Position numbers and translations under genes: made by a program | Assembly (NCBI RefSeq): GCF_004364775.1 | Contig: NZ_SOAL01000009.1 | Span: forward strand, 173,955 to 237,954 | Reading direction: 5' to 3' | Source of the DNA: Comamonas sp. JUb58 | GTDB lineage: Bacteria; Pseudomonadota; Gammaproteobacteria; Burkholderiales; Burkholderiaceae_C | DNA length: 64,000 nucleotides | The notes under the pieces: model-generated | What the model saw: the letters and a program-made list of their open reading frames with translations, nothing else | Told to the model about the DNA's origin: nothing | The model's database searches: none | Shown: positions 43,128 to 51,940 of the stretch, piece by piece | Layout: every line of letters starts with the position of its first letter | Position numbering within the stretch: the first letter of the stretch is position 1

Positions 43128-44434
43128 TGGCCCAGCTGTCCATCACGATTGACCAGGCGGACGCGCTGATCGATGTGGCGCGCCACATCCGTATCGAAGG
43201 CGCCCAGCCCGGTGAGGCGGTGGAGATCAGCGCCGAGACCCCGCGCAGCGGCGTGCTGTGGCGCGCGCAGGCGCGTTTCATCGCCGATGCGCAGGGTACG
43301 GTTGATCTGAACCGCGATGCACCCGTCTCCGGCAGCTATGCCGGTGTCGATGGCATGGGCCTGGTCTGGTCGCAAAGCCCGGTGGCATCCACCAGCCGCG
43401 AGCTGTTCAACCAGCCGGTGACGGATGCGTTGGTGACGAGCTTGCAAGCCAGCGCGGGCACTGCGCAGGCGCAGGCCCGCTTCAGCCAACAGCTCGCAGC
43501 CCCCGGCGTGACCCGCCGCGAGGTGCGCGAGGACGGCCTGGTCGGCACCCTCTACCTGCCCGTTGGCCCCGGCCCGCACCCGGCAGTGATGATCGTCAAC
43601 GGCTCGGGCGGCGGCATCAACGAGCCGCGCGCGGCGCTCTATGCATCGCGCGGCTATGCGGCCTTTGCGCTGGCCTATTTCAAGGCGCCGGGCCTGTCGC
43701 CCTACATTTCCAACACCCCGTTGGAGTATTTTGAAAAAGGCCTGCAATGGCTGCGCCGCACGGTGCAACCGGCGCATGACTTTGTCGCGCTCAGCGGCCA
43801 GTCGCGCGGCGGTGAACTGGTGCTGCTGCTGGGGGCCACCTTTGCACAGCAGGTATCGGCCGTGGTGGGCTATGTGCCCAGCGCCTTCGTGCACAGCGGC
43901 CAGAACGCCTGCGACCCGCAGGTGGGCCGCGAAGGCCCGACCTGGCTGCTGGACGGCAAGCCGCTCACCCACATCTGGGAGAACAACCGCACCGCCAGCT
44001 GGGCACCGTTTGACGAAGGCCCATCGCCCCACCGCCATGAGCGTGCGATGCGCACTGCCTTGTGCGATGCCGAGGCCGTGGCGCGCGCGCGCATCCCGGT
44101 GGAGCGCATCCAGGGTCCGGTGATGCTGCTGTCGGCCACCGACGATGGCTCCTGGCCGTCGAGCGTGTATTCGCAGATGGTGCGCGACAAGCTCGCCGAG
44201 GTGCAGCACCCGCACGATGTGCAGTGGCTGGACTTCGAGCGCGCCGGCCACGCCATCCTGTTCCCCTATGTGCCGACCACGCAGCTGGTCTATGCCCACC
44301 CGGTCTCGGGCAAGGTCAGCACCGGCGGCGGCAACCCGCCCGACAACGCCCATGCCGATGCCGCGTCCTGGCAGGGCGTGCTGCAGTTTCTAGAACGCGC
44401 AGTGGCGGCCCGGGCCGGCGCTGCAAAAACATAA
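43127..44434 (+). CDS. Acyl-CoA thioesterase/BAAT-family alpha/beta hydrolase
   Basis: A 435-residue protein. The N-terminal beta-sandwich (about 1-120) contains PGEAVEISAE and is the acyl-CoA thioester hydrolase/BAAT N-terminal domain. The C-terminal BAAT hydrolase domain carries the nucleophile Ser226 in SGQSRGGE and a late GHAILFPY His. Relatives hydrolyse or transfer acyl groups; the Ser (not Cys) nucleophile favours hydrolysis. It lies between the binding protein and the CMD proteins, so it probably acts on the imported molecule. Confidence 0.85.
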   Translation: MAQLSITIDQADALIDVARHIRIEGAQPGEAVEISAETPRSGVLWRAQARFIADAQGTVDLNRDAPVSGSYAGVDGMGLVWSQSPVASTSRELFNQPVTDALVTSLQASAGTAQAQARFSQQLAAPGVTRREVREDGLVGTLYLPVGPGPHPAVMIVNGSGGGINEPRAALYASRGYAAFALAYFKAPGLSPYISNTPLEYFEKGLQWLRRTVQPAHDFVALSGQSRGGELVLLLGATFAQQVSAVVGYVPSAFVHSGQNACDPQVGREGPTWLLDGKPLTHIWENNRTASWAPFDEGPSPHRHERAMRTALCDAEAVARARIPVERIQGPVMLLSATDDGSWPSSVYSQMVRDKLAEVQHPHDVQWLDFERAGHAILFPYVPTTQLVYAHPVSGKVSTGGGNPPDNAHADAASWQGVLQFLERAVAARAGAAKT

Positions 44435-44448
44435 CCAAGGAGTCTTGC

Positions 44449-44967
44449 ATGTCCACATCCCCCAGCGAGGACCTGATCGACCGGCTGGTCGGTCTGGCAC
44501 CGGGCAGCCGTACCTATGCGGCCCGCCACCAGCGTGAAAAGGTGGTGGCCGCCACCCAGGGCAGCTACCAGGCCCTGTTTGATCCGGCGCTGCCGGGTAT
44601 CAGCCTGGCCGAGCGCCTGCTGGTCGCGCTCTATGCCTGCCGCCTCACCCCTGCCCCCGAGCTGGTCGCCCACTACAGCGAACGCCTGCAGCAGCTGCCG
44701 GTGGATGCCGCGCTGATCGCCGTGGCCGAGACCGGCCAGCCCCAGGACGCACAAGACCCGCGCCTGGCCGCCATCCTGGCCTTCACCCGCACCCTGATCG
44801 AAAACCCGATCGAGGGCGACAAGGCCGCGCTGGAAACCCTGCCAGCCGCTGGCATCAGCACCCCGGCTGTCGTGGCGCTGTCGCAGCTGATCGCGTTTCT
44901 CTCCTACCAGGTCCGCCTTGTGGCCGGCCTGCAAGCCATGAAAGCATCCGAGAAGGCCACCGCATGA
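44449..44967 (+). CDS. CMD-domain protein (Avi_7170-like)
   Basis: A 172-residue carboxymuconolactone-decarboxylase-superfamily protein, start ATG 44449 with AAGGAG 6 nt upstream. The helical CMD fold is visible (AERLLVALYACRLTPAPELV and VVALSQLIAFLSYQVRLVAG), but it lacks the CxxC pair of AhpD, so it may be a non-catalytic partner. It overlaps the next gene by 4 bp. It resembles, by recall, the Avi_7170 family (TIGR04029), which pairs with Avi_7169-like AhpD proteins. Confidence 0.75.
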   Translation: MSTSPSEDLIDRLVGLAPGSRTYAARHQREKVVAATQGSYQALFDPALPGISLAERLLVALYACRLTPAPELVAHYSERLQQLPVDAALIAVAETGQPQDAQDPRLAAILAFTRTLIENPIEGDKAALETLPAAGISTPAVVALSQLIAFLSYQVRLVAGLQAMKASEKATA

Positions 44968-45575
44968 GCACGCCCGCCGCATTCCAACCCGCCCAGGTCA
45001 TCCGCGCCCACGGCTTCACCAACGAATCGCTGGAGTGGAAGGCCTGGCTGGATGTGGTCCAGCTCGACCAGGCCACGCCCGACCAGATGGCCGTGCTGGA
45101 AGAGAGCCATCCCAAGGCCAAGACCTCGGACTACTACCTGTTCCTGGTGCACCAGCCGCTGATCCTGCGCGAGCGCTCCACCGCCTTCAACGCCATCATG
45201 TATGCGCCCGGCGGCCTCTCGCGGGCCGAGCGCGAGCTGGGCTCCACGGTGGTATCGCGCATCAACGGCTGCGTCTACTGCGCCTCGGTGCATGCGCAGC
45301 GCTTTGAGCAACTGGCCAAGCGCAGCGACACCATCGCCCAGGTCTTCGAGCAGCCCGCCACCGCCGGCACCACCGCGCGTGAAAAGGCCATCGTGCAGTT
45401 CTCGATCAAGATCACCGAGCAGCCCGCCGCCATCAACGCCGCCGACATCGACGCGCTCAAGGCCGAGGGCCTGAACGACGGCGAGGTGCTGGACCTCCTG
45501 CACTCGGACGCCATCTTTGCCTGGGCCAACCGCCTGATGCTGAACCTGGGCGAGCCGCTGATGCCGGAAGCCTGA
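44964..45575 (+). CDS. Alkylhydroperoxidase (AhpD-like) domain protein, Avi_7169-like
   Basis: A 203-residue AhpD-fold protein with the redox motif NGCVYCASVHAQ (C103, C106, H110), preceded by SRAERELGSTVVSRI. AhpD-type Cys pairs reduce peroxides or accept oxidised intermediates. It overlaps the non-CxxC CMD protein by 4 bp, matching the Avi_7169/Avi_7170 pairing (TIGR04030/TIGR04029 by recall). It is the last gene of the operon and is followed by a strong terminator. Confidence 0.82.
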   Translation: MSTPAAFQPAQVIRAHGFTNESLEWKAWLDVVQLDQATPDQMAVLEESHPKAKTSDYYLFLVHQPLILRERSTAFNAIMYAPGGLSRAERELGSTVVSRINGCVYCASVHAQRFEQLAKRSDTIAQVFEQPATAGTTAREKAIVQFSIKITEQPAAINAADIDALKAEGLNDGEVLDLLHSDAIFAWANRLMLNLGEPLMPEA

Positions 45576-45599
45576 AGCGGCTGTCTGCGTTGACGTACC

Positions 45600-45638
45600 A
45601 ACCCCCATCGCCTGTTGCCGGGCGATGGGGGTTGTTTT
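45600..45638 (+). terminator. Strong intrinsic terminator after the Dpp/CMD operon
   Basis: A 13-bp perfect stem (AACCCCCATCGCC 45600-45612, GGCGATGGGGGTT 45621-45633), an 8-nt loop and a following GTTTTAT, 24 bp after the stop at 45575. Confidence 0.9.
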
Positions 45639-45759
45639 ATCTGTGGAGGCTGCCTCTTGTCCAGGTTGCAAAGCCCGTGATGACCCAGCAGCGCCCGCCG
45701 GTTCTGCCCAGCCTCGGCCACTGGAAACAAGGCCGGGTCGATGTTTGACTGGCTGAAGT

Positions 45760-45815
45760 CTAAAACTTAAAATATTAGGTCTTAAACGTTATTATTTTGC
45801 TTAAAGAGAAAAATA
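45760..45815 (+). promoter_or_regulatory. AT-rich promoter/operator region of hipBA
   Basis: Three CTTAAA repeats (45766-45771, 45781-45786, 45800-45805) lie in AT-rich DNA directly before the antitoxin ATG. HipB proteins repress their own operon by binding repeated sites here; which of these is the operator is inference. Confidence 0.4.
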
Positions 45816-46136
45816 ATGAATCTTGGACTGTATGCTCCGGCACAAATCGCTGCCGAACTCGCGGGGCGCTTGCGCAAGCATCGCATTGCCCAAGGCTTCA
45901 CCCAAGCCGAGCTCGCCAGCCGAGTAGGCGTGTCAAAAGCGACCGTGCTGAACCTGGAGACGGGAAAAAACGTTTCCTTTGAGACGGTCATCGCGGTTGT
46001 ACAAGTGCTTGGCCTCGCCATACAGTTAGAGGACCTGTTCATCTACCAACCACGGACGATCGCCGAGCTTGAAAAAGCTGCCGCGCTGCCGCTTCGCGTC
46101 CGACATCCGAAAGGATCCTATGGTGCAAAAGATTAA
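45816..46136 (+). CDS. hipB: HipB-like XRE antitoxin
   Basis: A 106-residue Cro/C1-type helix-turn-helix protein: LAGRLRKHRIAQGFTQAELA then SRVGVSKATVLNLETGKN form the DNA-binding helices (about residues 16-55). A C-terminal segment (RTIAELEKAAALPLRVRHPK) probably contacts HipA. HipB neutralises HipA and represses the operon. Its end overlaps the hipA start by 17 bp, the usual translational coupling. Confidence 0.88.
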   Translation: MNLGLYAPAQIAAELAGRLRKHRIAQGFTQAELASRVGVSKATVLNLETGKNVSFETVIAVVQVLGLAIQLEDLFIYQPRTIAELEKAAALPLRVRHPKGSYGAKD

Positions 46137-47373
46137 TGTGTTCTACGAAGGCTGGGGAGAGCGCTTCCACTGGGCTACCCTGGGTGCCGCCGACCTTCGC
46201 AGTCCCGTTATCTTTGAGTACACCGAGGCGGCTTTCCAGCGCGGGCTTGAGCTATCTCCGTATCTGCTGCCGTTGCAGCGGGGGCGGGATTTCTCCAAAG
46301 TGCTGTTTCAGCACCAAATGGGACTGCCCGGGCCCGCCTACGACTCCTTGCCAGATGGCTGGGGCTTGCTGCTGATGGACAGGCTCTTCCGCCAGCGGGG
46401 GCTGGAGCCTTCTAGACTGTCGGTCCTGGACCGGCTGGCTTACATCGGAAACACAGCCATGGGCGCAATGGCCTTCGAGCCGGCGAGCGGCCTGGATGCG
46501 TCAGAGGCGGCACCTATCCCCTTGGAGCAATTGGCGCGAGAAGTGCAGCTTGTCTTGGAGGACAAGGACACAGCGCTTCTAAAGCAGCTTGCGCTGGTGG
46601 GCGGCTCTCCCCACGGCGCGCGCCCCAAGGCACTTGTGTACATCGACACGAAGCATCAAAGAGCAAGCACCGTACCCATGCACGGGGGCAGCCCCTGGCT
46701 GGTCAAATTCCCCGCCATGCATGAGCCCAGCGAGGTTTGCGCGATAGAGGACCTGTACTGTAAGTCGGCACGTCGCTGCGGGATAGAGGTGCCTGAAACC
46801 CTGTGGATGGACTTGGGTGGCGACCTGTCGGCCTTCGGCATCCAGCGATTTGACAGGGAAGGGGGTCATAAGGTCCCTATTCATACGCTCGCGGCCTTCG
46901 TGGGGGCAGATTTTCGGCAACCCGCAAGCATTGGCTACAGTGCGCTGATCCAAGCGACGAGGATATTCACCAAGGATGTGCGGGAAGTCCACAAGGCGTT
47001 TGAGCGTGCGGTGTTCAATGTCATTTTCAACAACCGAGACGACCACGGGAAGAATTTCTCCTATCGAATGTGCCAGGACGGCACCTGGAAGCTTTCACCC
47101 GCGTACGACCTCACCTTCAACAGAGGACCTAACGGCTACCACCAGATGGATGTCGCGGGGGAGGCTTTGACCATCAGGCGCTCGCATCTCCAGCGTTTGG
47201 GGGCGGAGGCGCAGCTGAGCAGCATCGAGGTTGACACCACGATTGACCGAGTGGCGCAGGAAGCGTCAATGTTTCTGGCTCGGGTGGGCGACTACCAGGG
47301 CATCATCAGTGCAACCAAAGCGAGCGACATCGCGGGGTCTATCGGCGCCAACACCAAGGCAGCACGCTCTTAG
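46120..47373 (+). CDS. hipA: HipA-like serine/threonine kinase toxin
   Basis: A 417-residue HipA-family kinase. ATG 46120 follows AAGGATCC; in-frame codons upstream overlap hipB too far. The HipA N-terminal domain occupies about 1-120. The Gly-rich phosphate loop GGSPHGARPKA (161-171) and the catalytic block NNRDDHGKN (304-312, D308) come later, and the metal-binding Asp is D330 in PAYDLTF. E. coli HipA phosphorylates glutamyl-tRNA synthetase, halting translation and favouring persistence; the target here is not known. Key residues look intact. Confidence 0.9.
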   Translation: MVQKINVFYEGWGERFHWATLGAADLRSPVIFEYTEAAFQRGLELSPYLLPLQRGRDFSKVLFQHQMGLPGPAYDSLPDGWGLLLMDRLFRQRGLEPSRLSVLDRLAYIGNTAMGAMAFEPASGLDASEAAPIPLEQLAREVQLVLEDKDTALLKQLALVGGSPHGARPKALVYIDTKHQRASTVPMHGGSPWLVKFPAMHEPSEVCAIEDLYCKSARRCGIEVPETLWMDLGGDLSAFGIQRFDREGGHKVPIHTLAAFVGADFRQPASIGYSALIQATRIFTKDVREVHKAFERAVFNVIFNNRDDHGKNFSYRMCQDGTWKLSPAYDLTFNRGPNGYHQMDVAGEALTIRRSHLQRLGAEAQLSSIEVDTTIDRVAQEASMFLARVGDYQGIISATKASDIAGSIGANTKAARS

Positions 47374-47490
47374 CTCGCGTGCCATGTGCCATCTTTGCCC
47401 CATGGTGGTCTCGCGCATCCATGGCCGCATCTGCTGCGCCTCGGCGCATGCTTCTGCGCTGAAGTGCCAAGCCCCATTGCACTGCAAAAA

Positions 47491-48864
47491 TCAGCGCCGG
47501 TAAGCCGCGCCCGGGTGGCTGGCCGGCAGCAGCTTGCCCCCTGCCGGGAACAGCTTTTCGCGCAAGGTCCCTTCCGCATAGCGCGTCTTGAACATGCCCC
47601 GGTTTTGCAGCTCGGGGATCAGCAGGTCGACGATGGCGTCCAGGCTCTCGGGCATGACGGTGCGCACGAGGTTGAAGCCGTCGATATCGCTCTCGGCCAC
47701 CCAGTGGGCCACCTGGTCGGCGACATCGACGGGCGAGCCGATGAAGACCGGCGCCCGCGCGCCGACGGGGCTGAAATCCAGCAGATCGCGGACCTTGGGC
47801 GGTTGTGGTGTGTTGCGGGTCAGGTGCTCCACGGTGGACTGGATGGCATTGGTCTTGGCAAAAGGCAGCACATCGTCCAGGTCGAGCTTTGACAAGTCCA
47901 TGCCGGTCCAGCCCGAGACCAACGCCAGCTGACCGGCGCTGTCCAGGTAGCGGCGGTATTCGTCGCGCAGGTCCTGGGCCTCGGCCCTGGTGGGCGCAAC
48001 GATCACGGTGGCGCCCAGCAGGGTGAGCAAGTCGTAGGGATCGCGGCCGGCGTGCTGGGCAGAGGCGCGCAAGGCCTTGACGGATTTGGCAGCTGCTGCG
48101 GGTGTGGGGCCGTTGATAAAGCAGGCCTCGGCATGGCGGCCGGCAAACTGCTGGCCGCGCGTGGAACTTCCGGCCTGGTACAGCAAGGGCGTGCGCTGGG
48201 GCGAGGGCTCGGCCAGTGCACGGCCATGCACGCGGTAGTAGGGGCCGTCATGCGCCACCGCATGCACGCGCTCGGGGTGGCTGAACACGCCGCTGTTCTT
48301 GTCGCGCACGGCAGCGCCGGCTTCCCAGCTGCCTTCCCAAAGCTGGTAGATCGCGGCCATGAAGTCTTCGGCCACCTCGTAGCGCTCGTCATGGTCGCGC
48401 AGGCTGTCGCGGCCCAGGCCGCGTGCGCCGCTTTCCAGGTAGCCGGTGACGATGTTCCAGCCCAGGCGGCCGTTGGTCAGGTGGTCCAGCGTGCTGAAGC
48501 GGCGCGCAAAGGAGAAGGGGTGGTCGTTGCTCAGGCTCGATGTCACTCCAAAGCCGATGTGCTCGGTCACCAGGGCCATCGCCGAGATGAGCATCGTAGG
48601 ATCCAGCTGCGGGGACTGGGCACCGGCCGCCAGGGCCGCATCGGCATTGCCTGCGTAGACGTCGTAGATGCCAAACACATCGGCGATAAAGATGCCGTCG
48701 AGCAGGCCCCGCTCTGCGGTGCGGGCCATGTCCGCCCAATAGCGCAACTGGTGGTACTGCGCCTGGTTGTCACGCGGGTGCTTCCACAGGCCGGCCCAGT
48801 TGTGGGAGGGCGCAGCCATCTGGAAGCTGTTGAGGCGCAGTTCACGCCGGGGCTGTCTGCTCAT
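47491..48864 (-). CDS. Luciferase-like flavin-dependent monooxygenase (NtaA/SnaA/DszA family)
   Basis: A 457-residue TIM-barrel monooxygenase using reduced FMN. Family blocks seen: RLNSFQMAAPSHNWAGLWKH, FIADVFGIYD, SLSNDHPFSFARRFSTLDHL, GRLGWNIVTGYLESGARGLG and YQAGSSTRGQQFAGRHAEAC. Relatives act on nitrilotriacetate, pristinamycin, or sulfur compounds such as dibenzothiophene sulfone. It is the last gene of a liv-type operon, 22 bp after an AhpD-like gene, so the transporter probably brings in its substrate. The flavin reductase at 4542 could supply FMNH2, by inference. Confidence 0.88.
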   Translation of the reverse strand: MSRQPRRELRLNSFQMAAPSHNWAGLWKHPRDNQAQYHQLRYWADMARTAERGLLDGIFIADVFGIYDVYAGNADAALAAGAQSPQLDPTMLISAMALVTEHIGFGVTSSLSNDHPFSFARRFSTLDHLTNGRLGWNIVTGYLESGARGLGRDSLRDHDERYEVAEDFMAAIYQLWEGSWEAGAAVRDKNSGVFSHPERVHAVAHDGPYYRVHGRALAEPSPQRTPLLYQAGSSTRGQQFAGRHAEACFINGPTPAAAAKSVKALRASAQHAGRDPYDLLTLLGATVIVAPTRAEAQDLRDEYRRYLDSAGQLALVSGWTGMDLSKLDLDDVLPFAKTNAIQSTVEHLTRNTPQPPKVRDLLDFSPVGARAPVFIGSPVDVADQVAHWVAESDIDGFNLVRTVMPESLDAIVDLLIPELQNRGMFKTRYAEGTLREKLFPAGGKLLPASHPGAAYRR

Positions 48865-48886
48865 GCGATGGAATCTCTCCAGGTGC

Positions 48887-49450
48887 TCAGACTTGCGCAG
48901 CGGCCACGCTGGCCGCAGGGCTGGCCAGGGGCGCGGTCTGCACCTGCAGGATGTCGTTAAAGCGGTTGAAGGCGCCGCACAGCGCGGTGCGCCAGGTCAG
49001 CTCGACAATCTGCGCTTCGCTGAAGTGCTGGTGCAGGCGCGCAAAGATTTCGTCGCGCGTCTGGCTCCAGTTCCGGGTCACGGCGATGGCGTACTCCACA
49101 ACCAGGCGGTCCAGCTCGTTCAGCTCGGGGTGGTTGGCGTAGTCCAACAGGTTCTGCACGCCTTCTGCCGACAGGCCCTCGACCAGCAGCTTGGGGCCGT
49201 GGTGGTCGATGCAGTACTCGCATTCATTGAGCAGCGAGACGGTGACGATGGCCAGCTCGGTGTAGCGCTTGGGCAGCACCGCCTCCTGGCCCAGCTGCAG
49301 CAGCAGCGCCCAGGTCTGCGAGAAGATCGGCAGGCGCTGCGCCATGACGCCGGCCTGGTCGGCAAAGTCGCCAGCGGCCAGCATGCGGTCCCACAGCGGT
49401 TGCTCTGCGGCGGGCAGGTCGTCGCGGGATTTGCGGGTGATTCGGGTCAT
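48887..49450 (-). CDS. Carboxymuconolactone decarboxylase/AhpD-family protein
   Basis: A 187-residue protein from ATG 49450 (MTRITRKSRDDLPAAEQPLW). The redox/active motif NECEYCIDHH has C77, C80 and H83, as in AhpD and CMD enzymes. It is 2 bp from the livM stop upstream and 22 bp from the monooxygenase. A longer frame through livM on this strand is a shadow. It may detoxify peroxide from the flavin monooxygenase or process its product. Confidence 0.85.
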   Translation of the reverse strand: MTRITRKSRDDLPAAEQPLWDRMLAAGDFADQAGVMAQRLPIFSQTWALLLQLGQEAVLPKRYTELAIVTVSLLNECEYCIDHHGPKLLVEGLSAEGVQNLLDYANHPELNELDRLVVEYAIAVTRNWSQTRDEIFARLHQHFSEAQIVELTWRTALCGAFNRFNDILQVQTAPLASPAASVAAAQV

Positions 49451-49452
49451 GG

Positions 49453-50358
49453 TCAGCTTTCTTGAGAGCGGGGGCCGAGCCGGTATTCCGGCAGCAGGCC
49501 ATTGGGTTTGAAGATCAGCATCGCCAGCAGCAGCACGCCGACCAGCGACAGGCGGATGGCGGCCAGCTGTGCGCCATCGAGCCAGGGGATGACGCCGGCC
49601 AGCATGCGGCTGCCCTCCAGCAGCAGGATCACCGTGAAGCCGGCGACCAGCACGCCGGCATGGCTGCCGCGCCCGCCCAGGATCACGGCCATGAAGGCAT
49701 AGGCCGTCAGGATGGTGGTGAACTGGGTCGGGTCGATATAGGTGTAGTAGAAGGCGTGCAGGCTGCCGGCAATGCCCAGGATGGCGCCGCCCAGCGCAAA
49801 GCTGCGCGCCCGTACCCAGAGCACGTTCTTGCCCAGCGCCTCGGCCACGCCCGCGTCCTCGCGCGTGGCGCGCAGCAGGCGGCCAAAGGGTGAGCGCGCC
49901 AGGCGCTGCAGCACCACGAACACCAGCGCCAGCCAGAGCAGGCAAAAGCCCAGAAAAAACAGATCCCGCCAGGCGCCGGGCACCAGATCGGCAAAGGGCC
50001 GCACGATGTTGGGAATGCCCAGCGTGCCCCGGGTCAGCCATTCCTCGTAGCTGATAAAGAGCCGCAGCGATTCGGCAAAGCCCAGCGTGACGATGGCCAG
50101 GTAGTCTTCGCTGAGCCGTACGGAGATCAGGCTGACCAGGGCACTGGCCGCGGCCGTCAGCAGCAGGGCCAGCAGCATGGCGGCCAGTGGCGGCACACCC
50201 TGCATCTCCAGCAGGCTGCAGGCATAGGCGCCCAGCATGTAAAAGCCGAACAGCCCAAAATTGACCAGGCCACCCAGGCCCCATTGCAGGTTCAGCGCCA
50301 GGCCCGACAAGGTGGCAATGACCACCAGCACCAGGGTTGCAATCAGATAGCTTGTCAT
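49453..50358 (-). CDS. livM: LivM-type ABC permease
   Basis: A 301-residue branched-chain-type permease from ATG 50358 (MTSYLIATLVLVVIATLSGL), with LNLQWGLGGLVNFGLFGFYM and LSEDYLAIVTLGFAESLRL. Overlaps livH by 4 bp. Third-last gene of the livKGFHM operon. Confidence 0.9.
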   Translation of the reverse strand: MTSYLIATLVLVVIATLSGLALNLQWGLGGLVNFGLFGFYMLGAYACSLLEMQGVPPLAAMLLALLLTAAASALVSLISVRLSEDYLAIVTLGFAESLRLFISYEEWLTRGTLGIPNIVRPFADLVPGAWRDLFFLGFCLLWLALVFVVLQRLARSPFGRLLRATREDAGVAEALGKNVLWVRARSFALGGAILGIAGSLHAFYYTYIDPTQFTTILTAYAFMAVILGGRGSHAGVLVAGFTVILLLEGSRMLAGVIPWLDGAQLAAIRLSLVGVLLLAMLIFKPNGLLPEYRLGPRSQES

Positions 50359-51218
50359 TTGCGCACCCACTTGGCGCCAAACAGACCCTGCGGCCGCAGC
50401 AGCAGCAACAAGGCCATCACCAAAAAGGCCACCACCGTGCGGTAGTGGGGCGGCAGGAACAGGGTGGCCAGCTCTTCGGTCACCCCCAGCAGCAGCGCGC
50501 CCGCCACCGCCGCCATCGGGCTGCCGATGCCGCCCAGGATGGCGGCAGTGAAGACCGGCAACAGGTAGTTCCAACCCATTTGCGGGTCCACATTCGAATC
50601 CAGGCCAATCAGCACGCCCGACAAGGTGGCCATTGCGGCGGCCAACGCCCAGACGGTGGCCGTCACTTTCTTGCGCGAGATACCGCGCACATCCGCCAGA
50701 TCAGGGTTGTCGGCCACGGCCTGCATCGCCCGGCCCAGGCGGGTGAAGCGGAACACCAGCCACACCAGAGCCAGCGCTGCCAACACGCAGACCAAGGTGA
50801 TGAGCTGCTCCTGGTTGACGCGCAGACCGAGCAGGCGCGCGGGCCGGGCGATCTCCACACCAAAGCCGCGTGGCGCATTGCCGGCGACCAGGCGCACCAG
50901 GTTTTCCAGCACCAGTCCTAGGCCGATCGAGGCCACCAGCAAGGTGACGCCTGAGCGCCCGCGCAGCGGCGCAAACACCAGCCGGTCCAGCAGCAGTGCC
51001 AGCGCAATGCTCAGCGCCATGCCGGCGGCCACCGCCAGCGGCAAGGGCCAGTTCAGCGGGCCGTTGAAGGCATAGACCAGGTAGGCGCCGGTGGTCACCA
51101 TCGCGCCAATGGCGTAGTTGGCAAAGCGCAGCACGCTGAAGACCAGGGCCAGCGACAAGGCTGGCAACGCAATGAGCAGGCCTGAGACCAGGCCGTTGAA
51201 GATGAGCTGCGCCAGCAT
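50355..51218 (-). CDS. livH: LivH-type ABC permease
   Basis: A 287-residue permease with ALSLALVFSVLRFANYAIGA and RLGRAMQAVADNPDLADVRG, the normal LivH loop. Its ATG overlaps the livF stop by 1 nt and its stop overlaps the livM start by 4 bp. Confidence 0.9.
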   Translation of the reverse strand: MLAQLIFNGLVSGLLIALPALSLALVFSVLRFANYAIGAMVTTGAYLVYAFNGPLNWPLPLAVAAGMALSIALALLLDRLVFAPLRGRSGVTLLVASIGLGLVLENLVRLVAGNAPRGFGVEIARPARLLGLRVNQEQLITLVCVLAALALVWLVFRFTRLGRAMQAVADNPDLADVRGISRKKVTATVWALAAAMATLSGVLIGLDSNVDPQMGWNYLLPVFTAAILGGIGSPMAAVAGALLLGVTEELATLFLPPHYRTVVAFLVMALLLLLRPQGLFGAKWVRK

Positions 51219-51940
51219 CAGTGCGCCCCCAGATAAAGACTTTGAAGTTGGCCGTTGGCCAGCAGCTCCTGGCTGGGCGCGCGCGCCCGTACCTGGCCGG
51301 CTACCAGCACCAGGCCCTGGTCGGCCGCATCCAGACCCAGGCGGGTGTTCTGCTCGATCATGAACAAGGTGACGCCGGTTTGCGCCACGCGCTGCACCAC
51401 CTCAAACAGGCGCGATGCATTCAAGGGTGAGAGACCGGCCGAGGGCTCATCGAGCGCCAGCAGCCGGGGCGAGGGCATCAGCGCCGCACCCATGGCCACC
51501 ATCTGGCGCTGGCCGCCGCTGAGCAAGCCGGCGGCCACGTTCAGCTTGGGAACGATCTCGGGAAACAGCGCCAGCACCGCATCCAGCCGCTGGCGCAAGG
51601 CCTTGGCGCCACCGCTGGCGATGAACTCATGGCCGAGCTTGAGGTTGTCCAGCACCGAGAGGTTGCGGAACACATTGGCCTCTTGCGGCACATAGCCCAG
51701 CCCCAGGCGCGCGCGGCCTGGCGCGTCGATGGCGGTGATGTCGCGGCCATCCCAGAGCACGCGGCCCGATTGGGGGCGGATCAGCCCGGTCACCACGCGC
51801 ATCAGGGTGGATTTGCCCGAGCCGTTGGGGCCAACGACCACCAGGCTGGAGCCGGGTGCGACATCCAGGCTCACGCCATGCAGCACGGCGCGCGCGCCGT
51901 AGCCGGCCACGATGTTGTCCAGACGGAGTTCGGCGCTCAT
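51218..51940 (-). CDS. livF: LivF-type ATP-binding protein
   Basis: A 240-residue ATPase. Walker A is GPNGSGKST, the signature LLSGGQRQMVAMGAAL, Walker B LLALDEPSAGLSP. Its start overlaps the livG stop by 4 bp. Confidence 0.92.
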   Translation of the reverse strand: MSAELRLDNIVAGYGARAVLHGVSLDVAPGSSLVVVGPNGSGKSTLMRVVTGLIRPQSGRVLWDGRDITAIDAPGRARLGLGYVPQEANVFRNLSVLDNLKLGHEFIASGGAKALRQRLDAVLALFPEIVPKLNVAAGLLSGGQRQMVAMGAALMPSPRLLALDEPSAGLSPLNASRLFEVVQRVAQTGVTLFMIEQNTRLGLDAADQGLVLVAGQVRARAPSQELLANGQLQSLYLGAH

